Positions 11,888 to 22,657 of a DNA stretch of 64,000 nucleotides are shown piece by piece. The translations under genes were made by a program, and so were the position numbers. The first letter of the stretch is position 1. Every line of letters begins with the position of its first letter. This stretch comes from Zoogloea dura (GTDB taxonomy: Bacteria; Pseudomonadota; Gammaproteobacteria; Burkholderiales; Rhodocyclaceae), in NCBI RefSeq assembly GCF_012927165.1, contig NZ_JABBGA010000002.1, positions 248,001-312,000 of the forward strand, written 5' to 3'. The notes beneath the pieces are model-generated. The model ran no database searches. It saw only the letters and a list, made by a program, of their open reading frames with translations, and was not told where the DNA came from.

Positions 11888-12271
11888 TCAGGCTACCTGG
11901 ATCAGCTCGATCTTGTAACCGTCCGGGTCCTCGACAAAGGCGATCACGGTGCTGCCGTGCTTCATCGGCCCCGCTTCCCGCACCACCTTGCCACCACGGG
12001 TCCGGATCGCGTCGCAGGCAGCGTAGGCATCCGGCACCGCCAGGGCGATATGCCCGTAGGCGGTACCCAGCTCGTAGGACTCCACGCCCCAGTTGTGGGT
12101 CAGCTCGATGACCGCCCCTTCCGACTCATCCTGGTAGCCGACGAAGGCCAGGGTGAATTTGCCCTCCGGGTAATCCTGGCGGCGCAGCAGGCGCATGCCG
12201 AGCACCTCGGTATAGAAGGCCAGGGAGCGATCGAGATCGCCGACGCGGAGCATGGTGTGAAGCAGGCGCAT
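11888..12271 (-). CDS. gloA: Glyoxalase I (lactoylglutathione lyase)
   Basis: GloA isomerises the glutathione hemithioacetal of methylglyoxal to S-lactoylglutathione. The 127-residue protein starts at [20 protein letters not shown]; upstream codons in the same frame lack family similarity. The metal ligands fall at His5, Glu56, His74 and Glu122, the same numbering as in E. coli GloA, indicating the Ni-type short form. It is the last gene of the glyQS-gmhB-plsC-ygjP-gloA run, 14 bases after ygjP. Confidence 0.97.
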   Translation of the reverse strand: MRLLHTMLRVGDLDRSLAFYTEVLGMRLLRRQDYPEGKFTLAFVGYQDESEGAVIELTHNWGVESYELGTAYGHIALAVPDAYAACDAIRTRGGKVVREAGPMKHGSTVIAFVEDPDGYKIELIQVA

Positions 12272-12285
12272 GGGAGGTCCTTGTA

Positions 12286-13020
12286 TCAGAGCACGGGAAG
12301 GGCAGCACCCGCCTGGCGCAAGGCACGGCGGGCCGATGCATGGTCGGGGTAGAGCGACTCCACCACGGACCAGAATTTCGGGGAGTGGTTCATCTCCACC
12401 AGGTGAGCCACCTCGTGGGCCACCACATAATCGATCAACGGCAGCGGCAGATGGATCAGGCGCCAGTGCAGACGAATGCCGGTCCGGCTGCTGCAACTGC
12501 CCCAGCGGGTCCGGGCAGAAGACAAGCCAACCAGCGGCACCGGGCGCCCCAGGCGCAGGCAGTACTCCTCGACCCTGTTGCGGAACAGCTCCAGCCCGCG
12601 CTGCTGGAGGGCCTTGAGCAGCAGCGCGCGGGCGCTGCTGCCGGCGCGCAGGGCCAGTTCCAGGACAGGGCCGGATTCACCCAGTTTGATGCCCTCGTGC
12701 CACACGATGCGGTTACCACCCCGCCCGATGCGGAGCCGCCAGGGCAACCCCAACACCGGGATCTCCGCGCCATCGCAGGGCTCGCAGGATTCGGCGGGCG
12801 GCAATGCCGGCCGGGCCTGGAGCTGGTCCACGACCCAGTCCGCGTGCTTGCGGATGAAGGACTCGATGTCGCCGAGGCCGACCCTCAGCGGCACCCCCAC
12901 GGTCAGCCCGCGATGATCGATGCGCAGCCCAAGGGTCTTGCGGACGCTGCGCCGCAGGGTGTAGCCGACCCGCTGGCCGGCCAGCTCGATCTCGCGGGAC
13001 TCAAGGGCCGGCGCGCTCAC
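12286..13020 (-). CDS. YgjP/SprT-like zinc metallopeptidase (DUF45, M48 type)
   Basis: A 244-residue protein with the zinc motif [16 protein letters not shown] (HExxH plus a downstream H) near residues 195-210, preceded by the family pattern [18 protein letters not shown]. This matches the YgjP-like DUF45 metallopeptidases, whose substrates are unknown. The start is a GTG whose last two bases join the plsC stop (GTGA overlap), so translation is coupled to plsC. It is in the glyQS operon. Confidence 0.88.
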   Translation of the reverse strand: MSAPALESREIELAGQRVGYTLRRSVRKTLGLRIDHRGLTVGVPLRVGLGDIESFIRKHADWVVDQLQARPALPPAESCEPCDGAEIPVLGLPWRLRIGRGGNRIVWHEGIKLGESGPVLELALRAGSSARALLLKALQQRGLELFRNRVEEYCLRLGRPVPLVGLSSARTRWGSCSSRTGIRLHWRLIHLPLPLIDYVVAHEVAHLVEMNHSPKFWSVVESLYPDHASARRALRQAGAALPVL

Positions 13021-13769
13021 GCCTGGGCCTTCTCCCGGGGCTTGCTGGAATCGCGGTAGTGATGGGGAAAGAGGCGGCGCATCTCGCCCTCGACCCAGGT
13101 TTCGGCCTTGCGGTTGATCTCCTCGGCGGACAGCCCGCGGGTATCGATGACCGGGCCGATGCTCACCACCACCTCGCCGGGGCGCTTGAAGAAGGCATTG
13201 CGCGGCCAGAACTCGCCGGCGTTATGGGCCACCGGCACCACTGACGTGCCGGTCTGAGCGGCCAGCCACGAGCCGCCGGCCTTGTAGCGCTTCTTGCTGC
13301 CGGGCGCCACACGGGTGCCTTCCGGAAAGATGGTGACCCAGAAGCCGTGGGCCAGCCGGTCACGCCCCTGCTCCTCGACCTGGGCCAGGGCATCCTTGCC
13401 GGCGGTCCGGTCGATGGCGATCATCGGCATCTGGGCAATGCCCCAGCCGAAGAAAGGAACCTTGTGAATCTCCCGCTTCATCACGAAGACCATGGGCGGG
13501 AAGATGTCCTGCAGCATGATGGTTTCCCAGGCCGACATGTGCTTGGACACGATGATGGCGGGCCCGGCGGGGATGTTCTCGGTGCCGATGAGACGGTAGG
13601 GAATGCCCAGCACGTGCTTGATCACCCAGGCCATGATGCGCGGCCAGCCCCGGATGATCTTGTGCCGGGTCTCCGGCCCGAAGGGAAAGGTCGCCATCCC
13701 GATCAACGCATAGAGCGGCGTGAATATGGCGAGGGCGAGCATGAACAGGAGGTTGCGGATCAGAACCAC
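13017..13769 (-). CDS. plsC: 1-acyl-sn-glycerol-3-phosphate acyltransferase
   Basis: PlsC-type enzymes add the second acyl chain to make phosphatidate at the inner membrane. The 250-residue protein has an N-terminal hydrophobic helix, acyltransferase motif I KHMSAWE (His77, four residues, Glu82, so an HX4E rather than the usual HX4D form) and motif III FPEGTRVAPG. The HX4E variant occurs in betaproteobacterial homologues to my recollection. The gene sits between gmhB and ygjP in one operon. Confidence 0.9.
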   Translation of the reverse strand: MVLIRNLLFMLALAIFTPLYALIGMATFPFGPETRHKIIRGWPRIMAWVIKHVLGIPYRLIGTENIPAGPAIIVSKHMSAWETIMLQDIFPPMVFVMKREIHKVPFFGWGIAQMPMIAIDRTAGKDALAQVEEQGRDRLAHGFWVTIFPEGTRVAPGSKKRYKAGGSWLAAQTGTSVVPVAHNAGEFWPRNAFFKRPGEVVVSIGPVIDTRGLSAEEINRKAETWVEGEMRRLFPHHYRDSSKPREKAQA

Positions 13770-13780
13770 GGGCAGGGCTT

Positions 13781-14314
13781 TCAGGCAGTCAGTTCGGCAG
13801 CCACGGCTGCAAGGTCGGGATAGATCATGGTCCCGTCGGGCAGATCCGGGTCGAGCTGGGTCTTGGCGCCCTTGCCGGTCAGCACCAGGTAGGGTTTGCA
13901 GCCCACCGCCACGCCGGCCTGCAGGTCGCGCAGGCTGTCACCCACCACCGGCATGCCCTTGAGGTCGGCGTTGAAGCGCTCGGCGATCTCGAGGAACATG
14001 CCCGGCTTGGGCTTGCGGCAGGCGCAGGTGGAGTCGGCCGCATGGGGGCAGAAGAAGACGGCGTCGAGGCGCCCCCCCTTCTGGCCGATGGCCTTGACCA
14101 TCTTTTCGTTGATGGCGTTGAGGGTGTCCATGTCGAACAGCCCGCGCCCGACCCCGGACTGGTTGGAGGCGACCACCACGCGCCAGCCCGCCTCGTTGAG
14201 GCGGGCGATGGCCTCGAGGGAGCCGGGAATGGGCTTCCACTCCTCCGGCGACTTGATGAACTGGTCGGAATCGAAGTTGATGACCCCGTCCCGGTCGAGC
14301 ACGATGATTTTCAT
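13781..14314 (-). CDS. gmhB: D-glycero-beta-D-manno-heptose 1,7-bisphosphate 7-phosphatase
   Basis: GmhB makes heptose-1-phosphate for the lipopolysaccharide inner core. The 177-residue HAD phosphatase has the catalytic DRDGVIN motif at residues 8-14, SNQSGVGRG, the zinc-binding CPHAADSTCACRKPKPG block, and VGDSLRDLQAG. All are GmhB hallmarks. It lies between glyS and plsC with gaps of only 20 and 11 bases, an arrangement common in betaproteobacteria. Confidence 0.95.
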   Translation of the reverse strand: MKIIVLDRDGVINFDSDQFIKSPEEWKPIPGSLEAIARLNEAGWRVVVASNQSGVGRGLFDMDTLNAINEKMVKAIGQKGGRLDAVFFCPHAADSTCACRKPKPGMFLEIAERFNADLKGMPVVGDSLRDLQAGVAVGCKPYLVLTGKGAKTQLDPDLPDGTMIYPDLAAVAAELTA

Positions 14315-14334
14315 GGGCTACCCTCAGCAGGCCA

Positions 14335-16419
14335 TCAGGCCGACAGGCGGGAGATGTCGGCAACCTGGTTCATCAGGCCGGCCAGCTGGTTGAGCAGGGC
14401 CAGGCGGTTCTGACGGACCAGCGGCTCCTCGGCCATCACCATCACCTCGTCGAAGAAGCGGTCCACCGCGGCACGCAGGCCGGCCAGGACGCGCAGCGCA
14501 TCGGTGTAGGCTTCGTTCTGGAAGTGCGAGCGGGCCAGCGGCGCAACCTCGACAATGGCATGGAACAGGGCCTTCTCGGCCTCCTCCACCAGCAGCGCCA
14601 CGTCGGGTTCGCCCAGCTCGCCCTCGGCCTTCTTGAGAATGTTGACGATCCGCTTGTTGGCTGCCGCCAGGGCTGCGGCTTCCGGCAGTTGCTGGAAGGC
14701 CAGCACGGCCTCGAGCTTGGGCACCACCAGGTCGATGCGGGTCGGCTTGAGCGCCAGCACCGCATCCACCACGTCCTGGGCATGCCCCGCGTCACGCAAG
14801 GTGTTGCGCAGGCGCTCGAGCATGAAGTCGTACAGCGGGCCATCCACGCCGACGGTCAGCACGCCCGGGTTGAAGGCCTCTGCAGCGTGCTTGATGAGTT
14901 CGGCCAGATCGAGGGGCAACGGGCCTTCCATGAGGATGCGCAGCACGCCAAGGGCCGCCCGGCGCAGGCCGAAGGGGTCCTTGTCGCCGGTGGGGATCTG
15001 GCCGATGCCGAAGAAGCCGGCCAGGGAGTCGAGCTTGTCGGCCAGGGCCAGGGCACGGCCGATGTTGCTGTCGGGCAGGGCATCACCGGCAAAACGCGGG
15101 CGGTAGTGCTGCTCGATGGCCTCGGCGACCACGGGCAGGGCGCCTTCCGCGAGAGCGTAATAGCGCCCCATGGTGCCCTGCAGTTCGGGAAACTCGCCAA
15201 CCATGTCGGTCAGCAGGTCGGCCTTGGAGAGCAGCGCGGCGCGGTTGGCCAGGTTCTCGTCGGCGCCCAGCAGGCCGGCGATGCGGCGAGCCACGGTGGA
15301 CATGCGCTCGACACGGTCGCCGAGGGAGCCCAGCTTGTTGTGATAGACCACCGAACCGAGCTTGACCACCCGGGGGGTGAGACCGGCCTTGATGTCCTGC
15401 TCGAAGAAGAAGCGGGCATCGGACAGGCGCGGACGCACCACGCGCTGGTTGCCGGTGATGATGTTGGACGGGTCGGCCAGCTCCATGTTGGACACGATCA
15501 GGAAGCGGTTGAGCAGCTTGCCTTCGGTGTCGAACAGCGGAAAGTACTTCTGGTTGGCCCGCATGGTGAGGATCAGGCACTCCTGGGGCACGGCCAGGAA
15601 CTCCGCCTCGAACTCGCCGACGTAAACCGTCGGGTGCTCGACCAGCGCAGTCACTTCGTCCAGCAGGTCGGCGTATTCGCCAAGGGTGGCGTTCTGGCGG
15701 CCGGCTTCGGAGACCAGCTGCTTCTCGATGTTGGCGCGGCGCTCGGCGAAGTCGGGGATGATCTTGCCTTCGGCCAGCAGGGTCGGCTCGTAGGCGTCGG
15801 CGGTGGCGATGTCGATGTCGCCGCGGCTCATGAAGCGGTGGCCGCGGGTGGTACGGCCGGACTGGATGTCGAGCACACTGCCCGGCACCACGTCGGCACC
15901 GTGCAGCAGGGTCAGCTTGTGGGCAGGGCGCACGAAGGTGGCATCGCCGTCACCCCAGCGCATCACCTTGGGGATGGGCAACTGCCTGAGGGCATCCTGG
16001 ACGATCCCGCCGAGCACTTCGGCCAGCTTCGCGCCAGCGACCGTGGAGGTGTGGAACAGGGCTTCGGCCTTGCCATCCATGCGGCGCTCGAAGCTGGCCA
16101 CGGCGGACAGCGGGATGCCCTTGGCCTCCAGCTTCTTGCTCAGGGCCGCGGTGGGCTGGCCATCGGCGGTGAGTGCCACCGACACCGGCATGATCTTCTC
16201 TGTCACATCCTTCGGCGCGCCTTCGGACAGCACGCCGGCCACCGTGACGGCCAGGCGGCGCGGAGTGGCAAACCAGCGGGAGGCGCCATCAGCAGGCGCC
16301 AGGCCACGGCTGCGGAGGCCCGCCAGGATGCCATTGGCAAAGGCCTGTCCCAGCTTTGGCAGGGCCTTGGGCGGCAGTTCTTCGGTGAGCAGTTCAACGA
16401 GCAGGGTCGCGCCGGTCAT
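14335..16419 (-). CDS. glyS: Glycyl-tRNA synthetase beta subunit
   Basis: The beta subunit of the tetrameric bacterial glycyl-tRNA synthetase, needed for tRNA binding. The N-terminus [17 protein letters not shown] is invariant in the family and the roughly 694-residue length is normal. The C-terminus holds the anticodon-binding-like region ([20 protein letters not shown]). The ATG at 16419 overlaps the glyQ stop (TGATG); a GTG one codon earlier is possible. Co-translation with glyQ ensures balanced subunits. Confidence 0.98.
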   Translation of the reverse strand: MTGATLLVELLTEELPPKALPKLGQAFANGILAGLRSRGLAPADGASRWFATPRRLAVTVAGVLSEGAPKDVTEKIMPVSVALTADGQPTAALSKKLEAKGIPLSAVASFERRMDGKAEALFHTSTVAGAKLAEVLGGIVQDALRQLPIPKVMRWGDGDATFVRPAHKLTLLHGADVVPGSVLDIQSGRTTRGHRFMSRGDIDIATADAYEPTLLAEGKIIPDFAERRANIEKQLVSEAGRQNATLGEYADLLDEVTALVEHPTVYVGEFEAEFLAVPQECLILTMRANQKYFPLFDTEGKLLNRFLIVSNMELADPSNIITGNQRVVRPRLSDARFFFEQDIKAGLTPRVVKLGSVVYHNKLGSLGDRVERMSTVARRIAGLLGADENLANRAALLSKADLLTDMVGEFPELQGTMGRYYALAEGALPVVAEAIEQHYRPRFAGDALPDSNIGRALALADKLDSLAGFFGIGQIPTGDKDPFGLRRAALGVLRILMEGPLPLDLAELIKHAAEAFNPGVLTVGVDGPLYDFMLERLRNTLRDAGHAQDVVDAVLALKPTRIDLVVPKLEAVLAFQQLPEAAALAAANKRIVNILKKAEGELGEPDVALLVEEAEKALFHAIVEVAPLARSHFQNEAYTDALRVLAGLRAAVDRFFDEVMVMAEEPLVRQNRLALLNQLAGLMNQVADISRLSA

Positions 16420-17327
16420 CACGCGGCCTCCTTCTTCAGCATCGGGAAGCCGAGGGCTTCGCGGGAGTTGTAATAGGCCTGGGCCACTTCACGGGCCAGC
16501 ACGCGCACGCGGCCGATGTAGGCGGCCCGCTCGGTGACGGAGATCGCCCCGCGGGCATCGAGCAGGTTGAAGGTGTGGGAGCACTTCATGACCATCTCGA
16601 AGGCCGGCAGCACCAGCGGCACCGCCAGCAGGCGCTTGGCCTCGCCTTCGTACTCGCCGAACAGGCGGAACAGCCACTCCACGTTGGAATGCTCGAAGTT
16701 GTAGGTGGACTGCTCCACCTCGTTCTGGTGATAGACGTTGCCGTAGGTGACCGGCGTGCCGTCGGGGCCGATGGACCACACCAGGTCGTAGACGTTTTCG
16801 ACGCCCTGCAGGTACATCGCCAGACGCTCCAGACCATAGGTGATCTCGCCCAGCACCGGCTTGCAGCTCAGCGAACCGACTTCCTGGAAGTAAGTGAACT
16901 GGGTGACCTCCATGCCATCCAGCCAGACTTCCCAGCCCAGGCCCCAGGCGCCGAGGGTCGGCGACTCCCAGTCATCCTCGACAAAGCGGATGTCGTGGGC
17001 ATTGGGGTCGATGCCCAGCGCCCGCAGGCTGTCGATGTAGAGCTCCTGGATGTTCACGGGAGACGGCTTGAGCACCACCTGGTACTGGTAGTAGTGCTGC
17101 AGGCGGTTGGGGTTCTCGCCGTAGCGGCCATCCTTGGGGCGCCGGGAAGGCTGCACGTAGGCCGCGTTCCAGTGCTCGGGCCCGATGGAACGCAGGAAGG
17201 TGGCGGTGTGGAAGGTGCCGGCGCCCACCTCGATGTCGTAGGGCTGGAGCAGGGTGCAACCGTGCTCGGCCCAGAAGTTCGAGAGGCGCAGGATGATCTG
17301 CTGGAAAGTCGGTTTTTGGACGGACAT
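16419..17327 (-). CDS. glyQ: Glycyl-tRNA synthetase alpha subunit
   Basis: The alpha subunit carries the class II catalytic core. The 302-residue protein begins [18 protein letters not shown], includes the signature [19 protein letters not shown], and retains the ARP-like [19 protein letters not shown] segment. It is the first gene of the glyQS-gmhB-plsC-ygjP-gloA operon and is divergent from a chemoreceptor gene across a 250-base gap. Confidence 0.98.
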   Translation of the reverse strand: MSVQKPTFQQIILRLSNFWAEHGCTLLQPYDIEVGAGTFHTATFLRSIGPEHWNAAYVQPSRRPKDGRYGENPNRLQHYYQYQVVLKPSPVNIQELYIDSLRALGIDPNAHDIRFVEDDWESPTLGAWGLGWEVWLDGMEVTQFTYFQEVGSLSCKPVLGEITYGLERLAMYLQGVENVYDLVWSIGPDGTPVTYGNVYHQNEVEQSTYNFEHSNVEWLFRLFGEYEGEAKRLLAVPLVLPAFEMVMKCSHTFNLLDARGAISVTERAAYIGRVRVLAREVAQAYYNSREALGFPMLKKEAA

Positions 17328-17407
17328 GGGTGCTCCGCGGCATGTTGCCGCGCGGATTGGGGCAAAGCGCGGATTTTACTGGGTTTCTGCGGACAGGGCA
17401 TGTTCCG

Positions 17408-17442
17408 CGGTCGGAGCAGGCTCGCTGAGCCTGCTCCGACCG
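17408..17442. repeat. Perfect 16-bp inverted repeat, REP-like
   Basis: Bases 17408-17423 pair perfectly with 17427-17442 around a GCT loop. The sequence CGGTCGGAGCAGGCTC resembles the palindromic core of REP elements known in Pseudomonas. It lies between divergent genes, so it is not a simple terminator. Confidence 0.6.
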
Positions 17443-17492
17443 TCGCATTCTGCAAAATAAGGTGTCAAGAAAATGCACACCCGATCCGTAAA

Positions 17493-17519
17493 TAAGCAAA
17501 CACAAATAAAAGCCGGCGT
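17493..17519 (+). promoter_or_regulatory. Possible sigma-28 (FliA) promoter of the chemoreceptor gene
   Basis: TAAG (17493-17496), 15 bases, then GCCGGCGT (17512-17519) resembles the flagellar sigma-28 pattern TAAA-N15-GCCGATAA, with the second half of the -10 box poorly matched. The spacing and the AT-rich surroundings upstream of an MCP gene make it plausible only. Confidence 0.3.
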
Positions 17520-17577
17520 TCCCCAATGACTGGTGTGTGACCCGTAGACAGCGGGATTTGATGGAGAGGAACTCATC

Positions 17578-19203
17578 GTGAACCTGGCAAACCTGCGCGT
17601 TTCGACGCGCATGCGACTTCTTGTCGCCCTTACCCTGATCGGCCTGATCGTCCTGTGTGGTGTCAGCCTCGCTCACCTGCGCGGCAGCATGATGGACGAT
17701 CGCAAACTGCAGACCCAATACTTGGTGGAGAGCACGCGGGGCATCCTCGAGCACTTCCACAAGTTGGCCCAGGCCGGCACCCTACCTGAGGCGGACGCCA
17801 AGAAGGCGGCCACCGAAGCCATCCGGTCCATGCACTATGACAAGACCAACTACCTCTTCATGGTGGACACCAACAACCGCTACATCCTGATGCCCCCCAA
17901 GCCGGAAAGGGAAGGCGGCGATGCGAGCGGCTTGAAGGACGCCAACGGCAAGGCCATCATCGTCGAACTGGTCAAGGCCGCCAACGCTGGCGGCGGCTTC
18001 GTGGACTACCTGTTTCCCAAGGCCGGCGAAGAGCAGCCGCAGCCCAAGATATCCTATGCCGCCCCCTTCACCCCCTGGGGCTGGATCCTCGGCACCGGCA
18101 TTTACGTGGACGATGTGGACCGCCAGTTCCGCTCCATCGCCGCCCTGCTCGGCGGCATCTCGGTCGTCCTGCTGGCAACCCTGGGCATCGTCGGCTGGCG
18201 GGTCAGCGCCAGCGTGACCAACCAGCTGGGCGGGGAACCGCAGAACGCCACCCAGGTGATGCAACAGGCGGCCGCCGGCGACCTCACCGCCTCGGTGGGC
18301 AGCGCCCGCGAAGGCAGCATGCTGAAAGCCCTGGCCAACATGATCGGCACCCTGCGCACGATGATGGGCGAGATCAACAGCGGCGCCAATCAACTGGTCA
18401 CCAACGCCGACCACATCAGCCGGGTCTCCAGTGAGGTGGCCGACGCAGCAGTACGCCAGTCCGATGCCACGGCCTCGATGGCCGCCGCCATGGAAGAGCT
18501 GACGGTGAGCTCCAGCCATATCTCTGCCAGCGCCCTTGAAACCGAGGAGAACTCCCAGGAGGCCATGCGCCTTGCCGCCGAAGGCAGCGAGCGGGTGGGC
18601 CAGGCCTCCAGCGCCATCAAGCGCATGTCCGAAACCGTGACCAGTGCATCCAGCCGCATCCTGGCCCTGGAGGAACGCATCGGCCAGGTTTCCTCCATCG
18701 CCAACGTGATCAAGGAGATCGCCGGCCAGACCAACCTGCTGGCCCTCAACGCCGCTATCGAAGCAGCGCGGGCCGGCGAACAGGGCCGCGGCTTTGCGGT
18801 GGTCGCCGACGAAGTCCGCAAGCTGGCCGAACGCACCTCCTCGGCCACCACCGAGATCGAGCAGATGATCGTCGGCATCCAGGACGACACCAGCAGTGCC
18901 GTCGGGGCCATGAATGCGGCCCTGCCGGAAGTGGACCAGGGTGTCGCCCTCGCCGCCTCCGCCGCCGAGGCCCTGAAGGCCATCGAGGAAGGCGCCCGCC
19001 AGACCCTGGTGCGGGTCCGCGAGATTGCCGAAGCCACCCGCGAGCAAAGTGCCGCCAGCACCTCCATCGCCCAGCGCGTGGAGGAGATCTCGTCCATGGT
19101 GGAATCCACCTCCGAGAGCATCCGCGGCGCAGCGGATGCGGCCATCGGTCTGGAGCAGATTGCCGGCAACCTCAAGGATCAGATCGCCCGCTTCCGGGTC
19201 TGA
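17578..19203 (+). CDS. Methyl-accepting chemotaxis protein with single Cache domain
   Basis: A 541-residue transmembrane chemoreceptor that signals through CheW/CheA. Helix one is at about residues 13-35. A periplasmic single-Cache domain follows ([20 protein letters not shown] and [20 protein letters not shown]), then helix two (about 186-206), a HAMP linker and a long signalling coiled coil with the hairpin tip [20 protein letters not shown]. The GTG start is supported by GGAGAGGA upstream. Single-Cache receptors often bind small organic acids; the ligand here is unknown. Confidence 0.95.
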   Translation: MNLANLRVSTRMRLLVALTLIGLIVLCGVSLAHLRGSMMDDRKLQTQYLVESTRGILEHFHKLAQAGTLPEADAKKAATEAIRSMHYDKTNYLFMVDTNNRYILMPPKPEREGGDASGLKDANGKAIIVELVKAANAGGGFVDYLFPKAGEEQPQPKISYAAPFTPWGWILGTGIYVDDVDRQFRSIAALLGGISVVLLATLGIVGWRVSASVTNQLGGEPQNATQVMQQAAAGDLTASVGSAREGSMLKALANMIGTLRTMMGEINSGANQLVTNADHISRVSSEVADAAVRQSDATASMAAAMEELTVSSSHISASALETEENSQEAMRLAAEGSERVGQASSAIKRMSETVTSASSRILALEERIGQVSSIANVIKEIAGQTNLLALNAAIEAARAGEQGRGFAVVADEVRKLAERTSSATTEIEQMIVGIQDDTSSAVGAMNAALPEVDQGVALAASAAEALKAIEEGARQTLVRVREIAEATREQSAASTSIAQRVEEISSMVESTSESIRGAADAAIGLEQIAGNLKDQIARFRV

Positions 19204-19220
19204 CCCATAGCGAAAGACAA

Positions 19221-19259
19221 AACGGCGCGGGCCCCGGCAAAGGGGCCCGCGCCGTTTTT
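19221..19259. terminator. Bidirectional intrinsic terminator
   Basis: A perfect 15-bp stem (19221-19235 with 19242-19256) with loop GGCAAA is followed by T residues on the plus strand and preceded by AAAA, giving a T-run on the minus strand too. It separates the convergent chemoreceptor and TrpB-like genes. Confidence 0.9.
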
Positions 19260-19273
19260 ACGGCAGAACAGGC

Positions 19274-20647
19274 TCAGGCGTCGACCTGGGGCAGTCCGGC
19301 CAGGGCCATGGCCAGTTCCTTCTCGTCGTAGGCCTGATCCACCAGCTTGCCGGAGAGGTAGTTGGTGTAGGCGGTCATGTCGAAATGGCCGTGACCGGAC
19401 AGGCAGAACAGGATGGTCTCGCTCTTGCCTTCGGCCTTGCAGCGCAACGCCTCCTCGATGGCCCCACGGATCGCGTGGGTGGACTCGGGCGCCGGCACGA
19501 TCCCCTCAGTGCGGGCGAACATCACCCCGGCCTCGAAACAGTCGGTCTGGGTCACGTTGCGGGCCTCGATCAGGCCGAGCTCCTTGACGTGGCTGACCAG
19601 CGGCGCCATGCCGTGGTAGCGCAGGCCGCCGGCATGCAGGCCCGGCGGCGTGAAGTCGCTGCCCAGGGTGTGCATCTTGACCAGCGGGGTCAGGTGGGCC
19701 GTGTCGCCAAAGTCATAGGCATATTTACCGCGACTCAGGGACGGACAGGCCGACGGCTCCACGGCGACGATGCGGCGCTTCTTGGCGTTGGGGCCGCCGC
19801 GCAGTTGCAGGCCGATGAAGGGGAAGGCAATGCCGGCGAAGTTGGAGCCGCCACCCACGCAGCCCACCACCACGTCGGGATCGTCGCCCGCCATCTCCAT
19901 CTGCAGGATGGCCTCTTCGCCAACGATGGTCTGGTGCAGCAGCACGTGGTTGAGCACTGACCCCAGGGCGTACTTGGTGTCGTCGTTCTTGGCGGCCACC
20001 TCGACGGCTTCCGAGATGGCGATGCCGAGGGAGCCGATGTGGTCCGGGTGCTGCGCCAGCACGGCGCGGCCATACTCGGTTTCGTTGGACGGAGAGGCGA
20101 TGCAGCGTCCGCCCCAGGTCTCCATCAGCGCCCGGCGATACGGCTTCTGGTCGTAGGACACGCGCACCTGGAAGACCGTCACGTCCAGCCCGAACAGGCC
20201 GCCCGCATAGGACAGGGACGAACCCCACTGGCCCGCACCGGTTTCGGTGGACAGGCGCTTGACCCCTTCCTGGGCGTTGTACCAGGCCTGGGGCACGGCG
20301 GAGTTGGGCTTGTGGCTGCCGGCGGGAGAAACGCCCTCGTACTTGTAGTAGATCTTGGCCGGCGTGCCGAGCAGCTTTTCGAGGCGGCGGGCGCGGAACA
20401 GGGGGCTGGGGCGCCACTGGGTCAGCACGTCGCGGACCGGCTCGGGGATGTCGATCCAGCGCTCGGTGGACATCTCCTGGGCAATGATGGCGCTCGGGAA
20501 GATCGGCGCCAGGTCCGACGGCCCGAGGGGCTGCAGGGTGCCCGGATGCAGCGGCGGCGGCAGCGGCACCGGCAGGTCGGCGGCAATGTTGTACCAGGCC
20601 TTGGGCATGCGGGATTCATCGAGCAGATACTTGATCTGTTCGCTCAT
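19274..20647 (-). CDS. TrpB2-type tryptophan synthase beta-like PLP enzyme
   Basis: A 457-residue member of the TrpB2 branch of tryptophan synthase beta chains, longer than TrpB1 (about 400). The PLP lysine is in GSHKPNSA, and the phosphate-binding glycine loop is [15 protein letters not shown] seven bases before the ATG at 20647 decides the start; 19 further in-frame codons upstream are not used. No trpA is nearby, which fits TrpB2 proteins, thought to make tryptophan from indole and serine without TrpA. It is at the end of the lnt/corC gene run, where no link to tryptophan synthesis is visible. Confidence 0.88.
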   Translation of the reverse strand: MSEQIKYLLDESRMPKAWYNIAADLPVPLPPPLHPGTLQPLGPSDLAPIFPSAIIAQEMSTERWIDIPEPVRDVLTQWRPSPLFRARRLEKLLGTPAKIYYKYEGVSPAGSHKPNSAVPQAWYNAQEGVKRLSTETGAGQWGSSLSYAGGLFGLDVTVFQVRVSYDQKPYRRALMETWGGRCIASPSNETEYGRAVLAQHPDHIGSLGIAISEAVEVAAKNDDTKYALGSVLNHVLLHQTIVGEEAILQMEMAGDDPDVVVGCVGGGSNFAGIAFPFIGLQLRGGPNAKKRRIVAVEPSACPSLSRGKYAYDFGDTAHLTPLVKMHTLGSDFTPPGLHAGGLRYHGMAPLVSHVKELGLIEARNVTQTDCFEAGVMFARTEGIVPAPESTHAIRGAIEEALRCKAEGKSETILFCLSGHGHFDMTAYTNYLSGKLVDQAYDEKELAMALAGLPQVDA

Positions 20648-20717
20648 GGCGATCCTCCTTGATTCGTGTTGGTCTTGTAAGTACGAAAAACAGGCCCGCA
20701 TCACGCGGGCGGCACGC

Positions 20718-21119
20718 TCAGACTGCGGCCAGATCCTCGAGGGCGATGTCCCAGCGGCTCATCAGGAAGCGCAGCAGGCTCTGTTCGCCTTCACTCACGC
20801 TGCCATCAGTCTTGGCGATGATCAGCATGGCGGACAAGGCCACCCGGCGCAGCGCAGGGTCGGTGATGTCGTCGGCCAGGCGGGCGAGGCGATGGTCCTC
20901 AAGCAGGAACACCCGCTCCTGCTCGGCTTCGTTGATCACGTCGCGGCAACAGTCGAGCAGCACCTGGATCAGGGTGTCACGATCCACGCCGAGCAGCGCC
21001 GCGGTGTCGTTGTGCTTGATCCAGTCGACTTCCCGGTTGTCCAGGCGGCCGTCGGCAAGGATGGCCATGGCCACGAGGCGGGCCAGGGCTTCGGGACTGT
21101 TCTGAGAATATGAGCGCAT
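20718..21119 (-). CDS. TerB-like (tellurite resistance TerB fold) protein
   Basis: A 133-residue all-helical protein with two acidic, Ca-binding-like repeats, [15 protein letters not shown] and [16 protein letters not shown], as in the TerB/DUF533 fold. Such proteins are linked to stress and membrane functions, but the exact role is unknown. It has no signal peptide, so it is presumably cytoplasmic. It lies between lnt and the TrpB2-like gene, all on the minus strand, with no other ter genes around, so a tellurite role is not implied. Confidence 0.7.
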   Translation of the reverse strand: MRSYSQNSPEALARLVAMAILADGRLDNREVDWIKHNDTAALLGVDRDTLIQVLLDCCRDVINEAEQERVFLLEDHRLARLADDITDPALRRVALSAMLIIAKTDGSVSEGEQSLLRFLMSRWDIALEDLAAV

Positions 21120-21169
21120 GATTCGGAACTTCGGATAAATGGGCGAGCAAGGATGATACGCCCTCCCGT

Positions 21170-22657
21170 TCAGCTCCGCCGCCGCGCACTCCCCAGGCCA
21201 AGCAGCACCAGCAGCATGGCCAGCCCCACGGCAGGCCAGTTTCCCCAGTGGGCGTAGGGCGTCATTCCGGCATGGCCCCGCAGTTCGACCTGCAGTACAG
21301 CGCGCTCGAAGGCCGGCAATACCGCCTCCACGCCACCATCGGGCCTAACCAGGGCGGTCATGCCGGTATTGGTCGAGCGCAACATCGGCCGCCCCGTCTC
21401 GAGCGCCCGCATGCGGGCGATCTGCAGGTGCTGGGGCTGGGCGAATGAGTCGCCATACCAGGCCAGATTGGAGATGTTGAGCAGCAGGGTCGCCTCCGGC
21501 AAGGAGCGGATCAGCTCCTCGCCGAACACATCCTCGTAGCAGATGTTGAGCGCCACCTTCTGCCCCGCCAGAAGCATCGGCGCCTGCACCGCCGGGCCCC
21601 GCGTCTGGTCGGCCATGGGGATGCTGGCCAGGTCGTAGAACCAGTTGAAGAGTGGCGGCGAATACTCGCCGAAGGGTACCAGGTGCTGCTTGGCATAATG
21701 CCCGGGGGCTGCGAGCCCCACGCTGATCGCGGCATTGAAGATATGCCCGGCGCCGTCGCGGGTGAAGGTGCCGAGGATGGCGTCGCCGCCATGCCCGATG
21801 GCGATCCGCCGGACCTCCTCCAGGTAGCCCTCGGGCAGGCTGTCCACCAGCAGCGGAATGGTGGTTTCCGGCAGCACCGCGATCTGCGCCGGATTGTCGC
21901 GCAGCATCTGCAGGTTGATGTCCAGCCAGTGCTGCAGCATCTCGGGACGCCACTTGAGGCTCTGCTCGATATTCGTCTGCAGCAGCGCGACCCGCACAGG
22001 CTCACCGACCGGTGCCGTCCAGGCCACCAGCCGCAAGGCGGCGCCACAAGCGAGCAGCAGCAACAGCACGCCGGCAGGTCGCCAGCAACGCCGCTGCACC
22101 GCCTGGACCACCAGGGCGGCGCCAAAGGCCAGCAGGCCTCCAACGCCATACACCCCGACGATCGGCGCATACCCTGCCAGCGGGCTGGGCGGTGTCTGGG
22201 TGTAGCCGCTGACCAGCCACGGGAAGCCGGTGAACATCCAGCCTCTCAGCCATTCGCCAAGCAGCCAGGCCGCGGCGAAGAGCGCGGCATCCAGCCAGGG
22301 CCGGCCCCGGCGCAAGGCGCTGAACAGCGCACCCGCCAGCCCCGCATGCACAGCCATACCCGCACAGAAGAGCAGCACGGCCAGCACGGCCAGCGGCATG
22401 GGCATGCCGCCAAAGCGATGCAGCGCCACGTAGATCCAGGACACACCGGCAAGCAGCGCCCCCAAACCCCAGGCAAAGCCGATCCCGAAGCCCCGGCGCA
22501 GTGCCCCTCCCCTGCCCGCCGCCGGCCCCTCGGTATCGAGAAGCCGGAACAGCAGCGCCAAGGCGACGAAGGCCAGCGGGAACAGCTCGAAGGGGGCGTA
22601 AGCCAATACAGACGTGGCCCCCGCCAGCAGGGCCAGGCCCGGACGCAGGAGACGCAT
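21170..22657 (-). CDS. lnt: Apolipoprotein N-acyltransferase
   Basis: Lnt adds the third acyl chain to the N-terminal cysteine of lipoproteins in the inner membrane, the last step of lipoprotein maturation. The 495-residue protein has several N-terminal membrane helices, then a periplasmic nitrilase-type domain with the triad Glu264 (LPETTIP), Lys323 (KQHLVPFGEY) and Cys373 (NICYEDVF), and a final helix. It overlaps corC by one base; corC-lnt linkage is widespread in proteobacteria. Confidence 0.97.
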   Translation of the reverse strand: MRLLRPGLALLAGATSVLAYAPFELFPLAFVALALLFRLLDTEGPAAGRGGALRRGFGIGFAWGLGALLAGVSWIYVALHRFGGMPMPLAVLAVLLFCAGMAVHAGLAGALFSALRRGRPWLDAALFAAAWLLGEWLRGWMFTGFPWLVSGYTQTPPSPLAGYAPIVGVYGVGGLLAFGAALVVQAVQRRCWRPAGVLLLLLACGAALRLVAWTAPVGEPVRVALLQTNIEQSLKWRPEMLQHWLDINLQMLRDNPAQIAVLPETTIPLLVDSLPEGYLEEVRRIAIGHGGDAILGTFTRDGAGHIFNAAISVGLAAPGHYAKQHLVPFGEYSPPLFNWFYDLASIPMADQTRGPAVQAPMLLAGQKVALNICYEDVFGEELIRSLPEATLLLNISNLAWYGDSFAQPQHLQIARMRALETGRPMLRSTNTGMTALVRPDGGVEAVLPAFERAVLQVELRGHAGMTPYAHWGNWPAVGLAMLLVLLGLGSARRRS

